64,000 nucleotides of DNA from F23-B02 sp963629425 (GCA_963629425.1 CAVGIU010000001.1:6461-70460), one strand, 5' to 3'. Counted from the stretch's first letter, positions 1 through 8,195 are shown. Numbers and translations are program-made. Notes: a model not told the origin generated them from the letters alone.

Positions 1-32
1 GCTGTATTAAAATCAGGAGCGGAGGAGAGGCT

Positions 33-608
33 ATGAAAAAGCTTGTGATTTTTGACCTGGACGGAACTCTGCTGTATACGCTTGAGGATCTGCACGCGTC
101 GACGAATTTTGCACTTGAAAGCGAGGAACTTCCCACGCGCAGTCTCGACGCACCTGCGCTGACCGACCGTGTTTTTGCGGCGTTTGTGCGTCATTATGCC
201 GCTAACTGCATGAATCTGACTTGTCCGTACCCCGGCATACCAGAGCTGCTCATGCAGCTCAAAGCGCAAGGCTCTAAGCTCGGTGTGGTCTCGAACAAGG
301 CTGACGGGCCCGCCAAGGCGCTCATCGAGCACTATTTCCCCGGCACGTTTGACAGCGTTGTCGGCGAGCGCGAAAATGTTCGGAAAAAGCCCGCGCCGGA
401 CAGCGTGCTTGAAACGGTGCGCAGTCTCGGCTGCACGGTAGATGATGCGGTCTACGTCGGTGACTCGGACGTAGACGGACAGACAGCCGTAAACGCAAAC
501 TGCGATCTTGTGCTCGTGTCCTGGGGTTTTCGCGGCAGAGAAACGCTTGAGCCTTTCGGATGCCCGATAGCGAACAGCGCACAGGAGCTTTTTGAAATAC
601 TGAACTGA
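33..608 (+). CDS. HAD-family phosphatase, phosphoglycolate phosphatase-like, short cap
   Basis: The 191-residue product has the HAD nucleophile motif FDLDGT (D8, D10), motif II in GVVSNKADG (S87), the motif III lysine region RKKPAPDS (about 117-124) and motif IV GDSDVD (143-148). This places it with Gph/PGP-like hydrolases that dephosphorylate small phosphate esters in the cytoplasm. Family members are usually 210-220 residues. Here the cap is about 25 residues short: the stretch that normally carries the conserved xFVGxG segment, between residues about 30 and 45, is missing. The residue after GTLL is Tyr15, where relatives usually have Asp. A strong GGAGGAGAGG lies before the ATG. It sits 13 bp upstream of the PlsY-like gene and is probably cotranscribed. 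Exact substrate unknown; activity could be altered by the cap loss. Confidence 0.85.
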   Translation: MKKLVIFDLDGTLLYTLEDLHASTNFALESEELPTRSLDAPALTDRVFAAFVRHYAANCMNLTCPYPGIPELLMQLKAQGSKLGVVSNKADGPAKALIEHYFPGTFDSVVGERENVRKKPAPDSVLETVRSLGCTVDDAVYVGDSDVDGQTAVNANCDLVLVSWGFRGRETLEPFGCPIANSAQELFEILN

Positions 609-621
609 CGGAGACAAAGCA

Positions 622-1278
622 ATGAAGATAAACAAGGCATTATCCGCCGCGCTCGGGGCCGCCGGCATGGGCTACGCCATCGGCAACATAAATCCGGCCT
701 ATGTCATAGGTCTGCGCAGAGGCTACGACATACGAAAAAAGGGCTCCGGCAACGCAGGCGCCACAAATCTTATGATACTCGAGGGCAAAAAGGCAGGAGC
801 CTTCGTCATGTGCTTCGATATCAGCAAGGCCGCGGTGAGCGTCGGACTTGCGCGCAAGCTTTTCGCGCAGAGCAAATTTGCCGGCGAGGCCGCGGGAGCC
901 GCCTGCATTCTCGGGCATATGTACCCCGCGCTGATGCATTTTCGCGGCGGCAAGGGGCTCGCCTGCCTCGGCGGCGTGATACTGGCCTTTGGCGTCAATG
1001 ATTTCCTCGCCACGCTGTTTCTCGAATCTATTCTGCTGCTGGCAACGCGCTATCTCTGTCTCGTGCCGATCACCGGCGCGATATTTTACCCCATTTACCA
1101 CGGCATTGAGCGCGGCGACCGGCGCGCGGCTGCGATCCTGGGAAGCGTAACGCTGCCCATGCTCTCAAAGCACGTCGAAAACCTCGAGCGGATCAAAGCG
1201 GGCAAAGAGCTTAAGCTCGATTTCCTTTGGGACAAAGACGGCGAGCTTGACCGAATAGGCTTCACAGAGGAGTTATAG
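622..1278 (+). CDS. plsY: PlsY-like glycerol-3-phosphate acyltransferase
   Basis: The 218-residue membrane protein matches PlsY, which transfers acyl groups from acyl-phosphate to glycerol-3-phosphate to make lysophosphatidic acid, the first step of phospholipid synthesis. Visible signatures are an N-terminal hydrophobic helix with GNINPAYVIG, the GSGNAGATN motif (41-49) and HMYPALMHFRGGKGLA (about 99-114), the second conserved cytoplasmic loop. A GGAG precedes the ATG by 9 bases. The family is normally about 200 residues, so the gene looks intact; the C-terminal 40 residues are charged and less typical. The stop codon TAG overlaps the start of an intergenic repeat. It may be one of two PlsY paralogues in the genome, which cannot be judged here. 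Confidence 0.88.
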   Translation: MKINKALSAALGAAGMGYAIGNINPAYVIGLRRGYDIRKKGSGNAGATNLMILEGKKAGAFVMCFDISKAAVSVGLARKLFAQSKFAGEAAGAACILGHMYPALMHFRGGKGLACLGGVILAFGVNDFLATLFLESILLLATRYLCLVPITGAIFYPIYHGIERGDRRAAAILGSVTLPMLSKHVENLERIKAGKELKLDFLWDKDGELDRIGFTEEL

Positions 1279-1543
1279 AGGCGAACGGACGCAGCAACGG
1301 ATACGGTGATTACAGGTGCCCGGTTCGGAACATCGGTGGAAACCGGTGTGTTTCGCAACCCGCAAAATTGTGCTGATTTAGTGCAAAACCGACCCGTTCC
1401 GCGCATGAAGCGGTGTAACACCGCAGTGCGATGCAAAGCCCGCTTTGTCAGCACTTTCGACACCGGGCTACCGCAGCAAACGTATTAAGTAAGGCGCTAA
1501 AGCGCCTCTGAAAAAGGAGAAGCGTTAATTCGCTATTAAAAAA
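1274..1543. repeat. Intergenic mosaic repeat, copy 1
   Basis: This gap is filled by a copy of the dispersed repeat. It begins at AGAGGCG on the plsY stop codon, continues with TTACAGGTGCCCGGTTCGGA, and contains TGCTGATTTAGTGCAAAACC. It ends with the inverted counterpart TTTCGACACCGGGCTACCGC, a GGCGCTAAAGCGCC hairpin and an AAGGAG (1514-1519). The last 30 bases hold AGCG-TTAATT-CGCT between the GGAG and the next ATG. Confidence 0.8.
1516..1543 (+). promoter_or_regulatory. Hairpin-bridged ribosome binding site
   Basis: GGAG (1516-1519) lies 24 bases before the ATG at 1544, too far to work directly. A small hairpin AGCG/CGCT (1521-1534) lies between them. If it folds, the effective spacing is 10 bases. 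The same arrangement precedes the genes at 16731, 32161 and 63751 (minus). Confidence 0.5.
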
Positions 1544-2386
1544 ATGAGTTTTACGGAAGCGTTGTGGCTATTTTTCATTTACGGCTTTGCCGGCTGGTGC
1601 GTTGAGGTAATATTCCACGCAGCCAACAAGGGCATATTCATTAACCGCGGCTTTCTGATCGGCCCCATTTGCCCGATCTATGGCTATGGCCTTGTCGCGG
1701 TGGTTTGGGCGCTGACACCGATAAAGGACAACGTATTTTTGGTGTACACAGGCAGCGTCATCATATGCTCGGTGTTCGAGCTGATCGTCGGCTGGGCATC
1801 GGAAAAGTTCATGCATACACGTCTGTGGGACTACACCGACAACGCATTCAACATCGGCGGCTATGTGTGCCTGAAGTTTTCGCTGCTGTGGGGCGTGGGC
1901 TGCATCTGCATCCTGTATATATTCCACCCGATGGCGATGAAGCTCGTCAGCCTCATTCAGTCGATACCGCACACGCACGGCAATGTGCTGATGGGTCTGC
2001 TGTCGGCCATGCTGCTTGCCGATCTCGGCATCACCGGCGTGAACGCGCTCAAGCTCGACGCGCACATGCACGCCATAGACGAGGTCGCAAAGGCGCTGGA
2101 AAAGGTGTCTTACGGCATCGGCGACGAGCTGACGGGAGGCACGATCAAGGTGCAGGAACGCCGAGAGGGTGCCCAGGAGGATGCCGCCAAGCTCCGTGAA
2201 AGGCTCAGGGCGCGCCGCGAGGGCGCTCAGGAGGATGCCGCCGAGCTTCGCGAAAAGCTCAGGGCGCTGCTAGAGGAGCGCAACTTTGTCCACCGCCACC
2301 TGCTCAACGCCTTTCCGCGCCTGCGACAGGTGGAATATAAGTCCGCTTTTGAGCGCATCCAGGAGCATAGGAAGAAGAACAGATAG
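1544..2386 (+). CDS. PF06541-type (putative ABC transporter type IV/CmpB-like) membrane protein
   Basis: The 280-residue protein has about five membrane helices in its first 170 residues and the family signature FIYGFAGWCVEV near the N-terminus, followed by RGFLIGPICPIYGYG and a WDYTD segment after a charged loop. This matches the PF06541 family (putative ABC-transporter type IV), whose function is unproven. The C-terminal 80 residues are cytoplasmic, highly charged and predicted to be coiled coil. They contain an 18-residue unit repeated twice (codons from 2159-2212 and 2213-2266). No separate ATPase gene is adjacent. The start follows an intergenic repeat and has only a hairpin-bridged Shine-Dalgarno. 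Confidence 0.8.
   Translation: MSFTEALWLFFIYGFAGWCVEVIFHAANKGIFINRGFLIGPICPIYGYGLVAVVWALTPIKDNVFLVYTGSVIICSVFELIVGWASEKFMHTRLWDYTDNAFNIGGYVCLKFSLLWGVGCICILYIFHPMAMKLVSLIQSIPHTHGNVLMGLLSAMLLADLGITGVNALKLDAHMHAIDEVAKALEKVSYGIGDELTGGTIKVQERREGAQEDAAKLRERLRARREGAQEDAAELREKLRALLEERNFVHRHLLNAFPRLRQVEYKSAFERIQEHRKKNR
2159..2266 (+). repeat. Two tandem 54-bp coding repeats
   Basis: Units 2159-2212 and 2213-2266 each encode an 18-residue unit: RREGAQEDAA, then K or E, then LRE, then R or K, then LRA. They differ at only a few, mostly synonymous, positions. Both units keep a heptad-like charge pattern, so the duplication lengthens a coiled coil. Confidence 0.9.
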
Positions 2387-2389
2387 CTA

Positions 2390-2632
2390 TTTTCAGAGGC
2401 GCACGGACGCTGCTGCGGATATATTTATTGCTGTAGCCCGGTGCCGAAAATGCTGACAAAACCGGCTTTGCAGCGCACTGCGGTGTTACACCGCCTCATG
2501 TGCGGAACGGGTCAGTTTTGCACCAAATCAGCACAATTTTAAGTAGTTCAAGACGTTACGGTTTATACAGATGCTCCGAACCGGGCATCTGTAATATATG
2601 TATGGGTACAGCGTAAATTCGCTATTAAAGAG
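2390..2632. repeat. Intergenic mosaic repeat, copy 2
   Basis: The copy begins at TTTTCAGAGGCGCACGGACG just after the upstream stop codon. It carries GCCCGGTGCCGAAAATGC, a module shared in inverted form with copy 1 (the TGTTACACCGC and AAAATCAGCACAATTTT segments), and ends with TGTAATATATGTATGGG. The AGCG-TAAATT-CGCT hairpin (2610-2623) lies before the ClC start codon, but the GGAG of the other copies has decayed to GGGT. Confidence 0.75.
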
Positions 2633-3886
2633 ATGGAGAAGTTTAAGAGCGACGCTATACGCGTCGGAAAATATTTCAGAACATTTTACCGTTGGGTGCT
2701 CCTGTCGGTCGTGACGGGGCTCGTGTGCGGCCTTGTAGGCTCCGCGTTCCACCTGACGGTCGATTTTGTCACGGGCTTCAGGGCGCAGCACCGGTGGCTC
2801 GTATTTCTGCTGCCTGTCGGCGGCCTTGCCATCGCGTTTATCTACCGCGTCAGCAAGACCGAGGGCGAGGGCACAAACAACATCATCGACTCGATCCACG
2901 ACGGAGACAAAGTTCCCATACTGCTCGTGCCGGTCATCTTTGCCGCGACTGCGCTCACGCACCTGTTCGGCGGCTCGGCCGGGCGCGAGGGCGCGGCGCT
3001 TCAGATCGGCGGCGGCATCGGCTACCGCGTCGGGCGGCTTTTGAAGCTTGACGATAAGGATATGCGCCTTGTGACGCTGTGCGGCATGAGTGCGGTGTTC
3101 GCGGCGCTGTTCGGAACACCGCTGACCGCGACCATATTCGCGCTCGAGGTTATCTCGGTCGGCATACTGTACTACTCGGGGCTCATCCCCTGCCTTGTCG
3201 CGTCGGTGACGGCCTACGGCGTGTCATTGCTGTTCGGTATCGCGCCGATGCGCTACTCTGTCGCGCTGTCGCCGCTGGAGATCGGTCTTTTGCTGCGCGT
3301 GTGCCTGCTCGCTGTGGTCTGCGCGCTCGTGAGCATCGCGTTTTGCATTGCGATGCACAAAACGGAGCAATTTGCGGCCAAAAAGGTCAAAAACATCTAT
3401 CTTCGTGCATTTATCGGCGGCATTATCGTCATTGCGCTTACGCTCATCGTCGGAAACGAGAGCTATAACGGCATCGGCACGGACATCATTGCCTCCGCCC
3501 TCGGCGAGGGCAAGGCTCCGACCTGGGGATTTCTGTGGAAGATAATTTTCACTGCCGTGACCATCGGCTTCGGATTCAAGGGCGGCGAGATCGTGCCTAC
3601 GATGTTCATCGGCGCGGCGCTCGGCTGTACCGTTGGGCCTCTGCTGGGCATATCGTCGCAGTTTGCCGCCGCCATCGCACTGATCGCTGTCTTCTGCGGT
3701 GCGGTCAACTGCCCGATCGCATCGATCATTCTCTCGGTAGAGCTGTTCGGCTCGGGTGAGCTGCTGTACTTCGCACTCGCCTGCGGCATATCCTACATGC
3801 TCTCGGGCTACTTCGGCCTGTACAGCAGTCAGAAGATCATGTACTCCAAGACCCGCGCCGAGTTCATAAACCGCTACGCCCGATAG
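2633..3886 (+). CDS. ClC-family chloride channel/antiporter
   Basis: The 417-residue polytopic membrane protein is a ClC-family anion channel or H+/anion antiporter. It carries the gating motif GGSAGREGAAL (113-123, with gate Glu119) and GGEIVPTMFIGAALG in the C-terminal half, the GxFxP-type region. The first selectivity motif, usually GSGIP, is replaced by GEGTNN (78-83). There is no CBS domain after the last helix, and the length is typical of bacterial channel-only ClCs. The ion (chloride or fluoride) and the mechanism (channel or exchange) cannot be set from the sequence. The start at 2633 follows a repeat copy and has no clear Shine-Dalgarno. Confidence 0.88.
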   Translation: MEKFKSDAIRVGKYFRTFYRWVLLSVVTGLVCGLVGSAFHLTVDFVTGFRAQHRWLVFLLPVGGLAIAFIYRVSKTEGEGTNNIIDSIHDGDKVPILLVPVIFAATALTHLFGGSAGREGAALQIGGGIGYRVGRLLKLDDKDMRLVTLCGMSAVFAALFGTPLTATIFALEVISVGILYYSGLIPCLVASVTAYGVSLLFGIAPMRYSVALSPLEIGLLLRVCLLAVVCALVSIAFCIAMHKTEQFAAKKVKNIYLRAFIGGIIVIALTLIVGNESYNGIGTDIIASALGEGKAPTWGFLWKIIFTAVTIGFGFKGGEIVPTMFIGAALGCTVGPLLGISSQFAAAIALIAVFCGAVNCPIASIILSVELFGSGELLYFALACGISYMLSGYFGLYSSQKIMYSKTRAEFINRYAR

Positions 3887-3887
3887 T

Positions 3888-4165
3888 TTTAGAGGCGCAC
3901 CAAGGCTGTACCTATACATAAATTACAGGTGCCCGGTATCGAAACTCCGGTGGAAACCGTGATGTTTTGCACGATGTCGGTGCGGAGCAAATTTGCCGGT
4001 GCCCGGTGTTGAAAATGCCGACGAAACCATAATGTTTCGCGTAACGCGAAATTGTGCTATATTAGTGCAAAATTTGTCGCATCCTTTCCGTTGGATGCTG
4101 TTTTCTGCGCACTTTCCGGTCGGGATACCGCAATATATGTATCGGCACAATGTAAATGCTCCACT
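3888..4165. repeat. Intergenic mosaic repeat, copy 3
   Basis: Starting at TTTTAGAGGCGCACC after the ClC stop, the region carries two tandem versions of the core. The first is ACAGGTGCCCGGTATCGAAA and the second is CCGGTGCCCGGTGTTGAAAA. It closes with the inverted end GGTCGGGATACCGCAATATA. No ORF with coding features is present. Confidence 0.8.
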
Positions 4166-4204
4166 AAAAAAGAGAGTGCAGACCTAAATCTGCTCTCTCT
4201 TTTT
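4166..4204. terminator. Bidirectional intrinsic terminator inside the repeat region
   Basis: An AAAAAAGAGAGTGCAGA arm pairs with TCTGCTCTCTCTTTTTT, giving a long stem with A/T tracts on both sides. A near-identical terminator lies at 59986-60016, also inside repeat copies, so this hairpin travels with the repeat or is part of it. Confidence 0.75.
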
Positions 4205-4445
4205 TGTTTCACCTCATCCGCCGCCGTTGGCGGCACCTTCCCCTCAAGGGGAAGGCAAGGGTGCGAATGTATTTGCACCAAATCAGAACAACAACTGCGT
4301 AGAGCGACCCCTCAGTCAGCTTCGCTGACAGCTCCCCTTACGCAGGAGGAGCCAATGTGGGCGGCACAAGACAGGTTTTTTCGGCACTTTCGATACCGGG
4401 CTGCCGCAATACGCATATCGGTAGGTGCGTCCGTGCGCCTCCGAA
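4205..4445. repeat. Intergenic mosaic repeat, copy 4 (composite)
   Basis: The block holds the CACCTCATCC...CCTTCCCCTCAAGGGGAAGGC module (4210-4258), then a second palindromic module CAGTCAGCTTCGCTGACAG with CTCCCC...GGAGGAGCC (about 4312-4353). It ends with the inverted end TTTCGATACCGGGCTGCCGC and GCGCCTCCGAAAA. No gene is present. Confidence 0.75.
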
Positions 4446-4447
4446 AA

Positions 4448-4706
4448 GACCCCCATGGAAACCATGGGGGTCACAGACTGTCAAAGAACCTATGCTGCCA
4501 GGTCAAGCAACAGAGTAGCGGGGGAGCTCGAGGGGGTAAGACCCGCCTCGAATTTGATTTGCCGCCACATAAAAAGCCTTGAATCAAGGCTTTTTGCGAA
4601 GCGCCATTTTGAACGCTTCAAAATGGCCGGCGGCATTGGCGCAGTCAAAAAAGTTTATTTCGAACTTTTTTGACAAGCTGAGACCCCCATGGAAACCATG
4701 GGGGTC
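4448..4706. repeat. Array of perfect hairpins between identical 25-bp palindromes
   Basis: Identical 25-bp hairpins (11-bp stem GACCCCCATGG, AAA loop) lie at 4448-4472 and 4682-4706. Between them are perfect hairpins at 4571-4595 (AAAAAGCCTTGA stem), 4604-4626 (CCATTTTGAA stem) and 4644-4674 (GTCAAAAAAGTT stem). The rightmost ones probably terminate the minus-strand hypA operon; the rest have no gene to serve. No ORF is supported here. Confidence 0.75.
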
Positions 4707-4712
4707 AAAATT

Positions 4713-5060
4713 TCAGTCCTCGGGTATATGGATCTCGCGGATGAGGAAATCCCTGCCCGAAAGTATGGTTTTTTCAAAGCTGCCGCAGTTCGGGCAATAG
4801 CCCTCGTGCTCGATGACGTTAAAGAGCTCATTGCACTCATCGCACTCGGCCATGCCGGGGATGACGTTTATGATGAGCTTCGTGTCCTTCAGGAACGTAT
4901 CCTCGACCACGACGGGATAGATATCCTCAACATACTTCGGAATGACCAGCGACAGCTCGCCGATATCCAGAACGATCTCGGCCACCTCCGCGATATTATT
5001 CTCTTTGGCAAAGTCCGTGACGGTCTTGACCACCGAGCGGACGACGCCTATCTCATGCAT
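4713..5060 (-). CDS. hypA: HypA/HybF-like nickel metallochaperone
   Basis: The 115-residue protein starts MHE, the nickel-binding N-terminus of HypA, and has the zinc-finger cysteines C73-x2-C76 and C89-x2-C92. HypA delivers nickel to [NiFe]-hydrogenase or urease maturation systems. No hydrogenase or other hyp genes are in the window. Instead it lies 12 bp downstream of, and on the same strand as, the large Fe-S oxidoreductase, with GGAG upstream of its ATG. The pairing suggests it serves that flavoprotein or acts as a metal-binding subunit, which is inference. Confidence 0.85.
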   Translation of the reverse strand: MHEIGVVRSVVKTVTDFAKENNIAEVAEIVLDIGELSLVIPKYVEDIYPVVVEDTFLKDTKLIINVIPGMAECDECNELFNVIEHEGYCPNCGSFEKTILSGRDFLIREIHIPED

Positions 5061-5072
5061 GGTGCGGCTCCT

Positions 5073-7724
5073 TTACTTTCTTGCGATCTTCTTGGTGGCG
5101 AGCTTCGCGACCGCAGCGGGAGCGTTTCCTACCGCGCCGAGCAGCGCCTTGAAGTACGGTGCGCCGACATAGTCGGTGACCTTCTCGAGGTGGATCGCGT
5201 CGAACTTGCACTTGGTGGTGCAGATGCCGCAGCCCACGCAGAGGCTCTCGTCGACGACGGCCGCGCCGCAGCCGAGGCAGCGGGAGGTCTCGATCTTCAT
5301 CTGCTCCTCGGTGAGGGTGCCGCGCAAATCCTTGAAGGTCTTCTTTGCTTCCTTGGCAGAGCCCGCGGCTGCCTTCTGCCTGGGGGCAGTGTCGAAGCCC
5401 GCGACGGAGATGCCTGCGGTTGCGGTGTTCATAGCCTTATAATCGCGTCTGTCGCGGCCGATGACCTGCGACTGGCCGGGATGTACATAGCGGTGGATGG
5501 AGACAGCGCCCTCCTTGCCTGCCGCGATAGCATCGATGGCAAACTTCGGTCCGGTGACGACGTCGCCGCCCGCGAATACGTCGGGAACGCTGGTCTGATA
5601 GCTGGGCATAGAAACCTTGACCTCGCCCTTTGCGCCGGTATCGATGCACTGCATACCGCCGAGGTCGATCTTCTGACCGATGGCGGAGATGACCGCAGAG
5701 ACACTCAGCGTCTCGAACTTGCCGGTACCGACGGGTTTTCCGGCCTTGAGCTCCATGGTCTCGACCTTGAGAGTCTCGGCCTTGCCCTCGCCGCCGATCT
5801 CGACCGGTGCGGCCAGGAACATGAACTTCACGCCCTCTTCGATGGCCTCTTCGACCTCATCGTCGGCAGCAGGCATAGCGTCACGGTCGCGGCGGTAGAC
5901 GACGGTGGTCTTCGCGCCGAGGCGGACTGCCGCGCGCGCAACGTCGATGGCGACATTGCCGCCGCCGATGACGGCGACGTTCTTGCCGATGGCGGGCTTC
6001 TCGCCGAGGTTTACCTCGCGCACNNNNNNNNNNCCGGTGAACACGCCGGGCAGCTCGTCACCCGGGCAGCCGACCTTTGCGCCCTTGGACGCGCCGACCG
6101 CGAGATAGAAGGCCTTGAAGCCCTGCTCGCGCAGCTTATCGAGCGAGATGTCCTTTCCGACTTCAACGCCGGTCTTGAACTTTACGCCCAGCTCCTTGAG
6201 AACCTCGATCTCGGCCTTGATAACGTCTTTTTCGAGGCGGAAGGAGGGGATGCCCATGGTGAGCATGCCGCCGAGCGCCTTTTCTTTTTCATATACGGTT
6301 ACGGGGTATCCCTTGACGGCGAGATAGTACGCGCAGCTCAGGCCGGCAGGACCCGCGCCGATGACCGCGATCTTCTCCTCATAGGGTCTGCCGAGCTGAT
6401 TGACCATTTTGGGAACGAAGCGGTGCTTTGCCTCGAGATCCTTCTCGGCGATGAACTTCTTTATATCGTCGATGGCGATAGGAGCGTCGATATCGCCGCG
6501 GGTGCAGGCATCCTCGCAGGCCTTGTTGCAGATGCGGCCGCAGACTGCCGGGAAGGGATTTTCCTTCTTTATGAGCTCAAGAGCCTCTGTGTAGCGGCCC
6601 TGAGAGGCGAGCTTTATGTAGCCCTGAACGGGAACGTGAGCCGGGCACTGTGCCTTGCAGGGCGCGGTGCCGGATTCCATAACGTCGGTGCGGGTGGTGC
6701 GGTAATCGACGTTATAGCTCTTCTTATCCCAGGGCACTTCCTTATCCGACTGATATGCGTCGGAGATATGCGGATCGGTGGTGCACAGCTTCTGACCGAG
6801 GCGAACGGCGTTGGGCTGGCAGTTTTCGACGCACTGGCCGCAGGCGACGCACTTGTCCTTATCGACCTTTGCGATGAAGTTCGAGCTCACGCCCTCGGGA
6901 GCGCGGAACATTTCCGTTATGCGCAGCGCGTAGCAGGAGCAGCCGCAGCAGTTGCAGATGGCGGTGACATCGTCAAAGCCGGGAGCCTGGTTTACGTCGT
7001 GGACAAGGCCGTTATCCTCGGCACGCTTGAGTATCTCATAGGCCTCTTCCTTGCTGATGAGGCGGTGCTCGCCGTTTTTGGAGAAGTTGATGGCATTGTC
7101 ATTGATATACATGCACATATCCTCTTCCAGATGTCCGCAGCCCTCGCCCATGAGGCGGCGCGAACGGCGGCAGGAGCACGGGCCGACAGAGATGGCGGTT
7201 GCGTTTTCGATGATGGTGCTCAGCTCGTCGTATGACGCTGCGTGAGTGTTGTTCTCGATAGCGCTCATAACGGGCATTACGCGCATGAAGTTAACGCCTT
7301 TGCCGAGGACAGGAGCGAGCATGCCGACGCGGATGCGTGTGTACTCCTCAAAGCAGACGCCGAGGTCGGGATATTTCTCGCACTGCTCGCGGTTGCCGAG
7401 GATGCCCTCCATGATGCCGGGAACCCAAATAGGATAGTAGTAAAAAGGATTTTCGCCGTGATAGCGAACACGGATGACTCCGGCTTTTACGAGCTTATCG
7501 CACTGTTCCTGCGTAAACTCGACGCTTTTCTTCGCCTTCTTTGCCAGATCCTCGACTGAAAAGTCATTCTCCAAACGCATGCGCATCATAATCGCGCACA
7601 TATCGTCGTCAACGATGGGAGCGAGTATCCGGTACTCGGGATCCTTATAGGTGATGCCGGTGTAGGTCAGGCTTTCAAGACTTATCTTGGTTGCCAGCGC
7701 AAGGATATTAGGTCTGTTTGCCAT
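5073..7724 (-). CDS. Multi-[4Fe-4S] FAD/NAD(P) oxidoreductase, GltD-like core
   Basis: The 883-residue cytoplasmic protein has a Cys-rich N-terminal region (GPCSCRRSRR around 181-190, CNCCGCSC at 257-264) and a ferredoxin motif CVACGQCVENCQP (292-304). A GltD-type dihydropyrimidine dehydrogenase/glutamate synthase small-subunit module follows, with its own Fe-S cysteines (356-407), FAD Rossmann GAGPAGLS (456-463), NAD(P) Rossmann GGGNVAIDVAR (587-597) and FAGGDV (717-722). At the C-terminus are CLGCG (816-820) and CVGCGICTTKC (829-839). It should move electrons between NAD(P)H, FAD and a ferredoxin-like partner; the substrate is unknown. A 10-base N run replaces residues 564-567, but the flanks stay in frame and family spacing fits. 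GGGGG precedes the ATG. Confidence 0.88.
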   Translation of the reverse strand: MANRPNILALATKISLESLTYTGITYKDPEYRILAPIVDDDMCAIMMRMRLENDFSVEDLAKKAKKSVEFTQEQCDKLVKAGVIRVRYHGENPFYYYPIWVPGIMEGILGNREQCEKYPDLGVCFEEYTRIRVGMLAPVLGKGVNFMRVMPVMSAIENNTHAASYDELSTIIENATAISVGPCSCRRSRRLMGEGCGHLEEDMCMYINDNAINFSKNGEHRLISKEEAYEILKRAEDNGLVHDVNQAPGFDDVTAICNCCGCSCYALRITEMFRAPEGVSSNFIAKVDKDKCVACGQCVENCQPNAVRLGQKLCTTDPHISDAYQSDKEVPWDKKSYNVDYRTTRTDVMESGTAPCKAQCPAHVPVQGYIKLASQGRYTEALELIKKENPFPAVCGRICNKACEDACTRGDIDAPIAIDDIKKFIAEKDLEAKHRFVPKMVNQLGRPYEEKIAVIGAGPAGLSCAYYLAVKGYPVTVYEKEKALGGMLTMGIPSFRLEKDVIKAEIEVLKELGVKFKTGVEVGKDISLDKLREQGFKAFYLAVGASKGAKVGCPGDELPGVFTXXXXVREVNLGEKPAIGKNVAVIGGGNVAIDVARAAVRLGAKTTVVYRRDRDAMPAADDEVEEAIEEGVKFMFLAAPVEIGGEGKAETLKVETMELKAGKPVGTGKFETLSVSAVISAIGQKIDLGGMQCIDTGAKGEVKVSMPSYQTSVPDVFAGGDVVTGPKFAIDAIAAGKEGAVSIHRYVHPGQSQVIGRDRRDYKAMNTATAGISVAGFDTAPRQKAAAGSAKEAKKTFKDLRGTLTEEQMKIETSRCLGCGAAVVDESLCVGCGICTTKCKFDAIHLEKVTDYVGAPYFKALLGAVGNAPAAVAKLATKKIARK
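6024..6033. other. Assembly gap of 10 N inside a CDS
   Basis: Ten undetermined bases lie within the oxidoreductase gene at residues 564-567. The reading frame is the same on both sides. The conserved GltD stretch between VFT and REVN needs about five residues there, so the gap size is probably right and no frameshift is implied. Confidence 0.95.
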
Positions 7725-7810
7725 GTTGTTTCCCCCTGTTTTAATTTTAAATGTGTATCTTCTTCGGTTTTATATTGGTCTATAGACTTTTATACCATGA
7801 AGCCATACAT

Positions 7811-7896
7811 NNNNNNNNNNNNNNNNNNNNNNNNNNNNNNNNNNNNNNNNNNNNNNNNNNNNNNNNNNNNNNNNNNNNNNNNNNNNNNNNNNNNNN
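7811..7896. other. Assembly gap of 86 N
   Basis: Undetermined bases lie in the intergenic region between the oxidoreductase operon and the transporter operon. The promoter of the minus-strand operon may fall partly inside this gap. Confidence 0.95.
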
Positions 7897-8195
7897 GTCA
7901 ATTATTTAGCGGTGTCATTTTGCGCCGGCATATGAAACTGCACATATTGATGCTCGGAAATCATGTTTAAACGCCGCAAATCCTTGAAACTGTACGTTTT
8001 TTTGCTCAGAACAATTATTTACCACGCTTTTTCTTCGTTCATGCAAAAAATTTAAAATTTTTGACTATTTCATTTATATGAATTAATTTTTAATTTTTTT
8101 TGAACGTTTTTTATCTGTTTTAGTGAAATCAGTGAAAATTGCATATTTGTTGAATTTTTGACAGTCGATTTTTATTAAATTTATCGGCTCAAATA
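7897..8195. other. AT-rich intergenic region upstream of the transporter promoters
   Basis: About 300 bases, markedly richer in A and T than the surroundings, with long T runs and no ORF with a ribosome binding site. It lies directly upstream of two sigma-A promoters and may act as an UP-type or curved element; nothing else is seen. Confidence 0.5.

Noticed and set aside
1274..1543. Repeat copies as CRISPR repeats
   Set aside because: Copies are dispersed, mosaic and without regular unique spacers; no cas genes are present.
4052..4582. 176-codon open frame in the intergenic repeat region
   Set aside because: It runs through repeat modules and a terminator, has no ribosome binding site and no protein-like composition.
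4689..7235. 848-codon open frame on the plus strand opposite the oxidoreductase gene
   Set aside because: It mirrors the third-position GC bias of the minus-strand gene; its translation has no recognisable motifs, while the minus strand encodes clear FAD, NAD(P) and Fe-S motifs.
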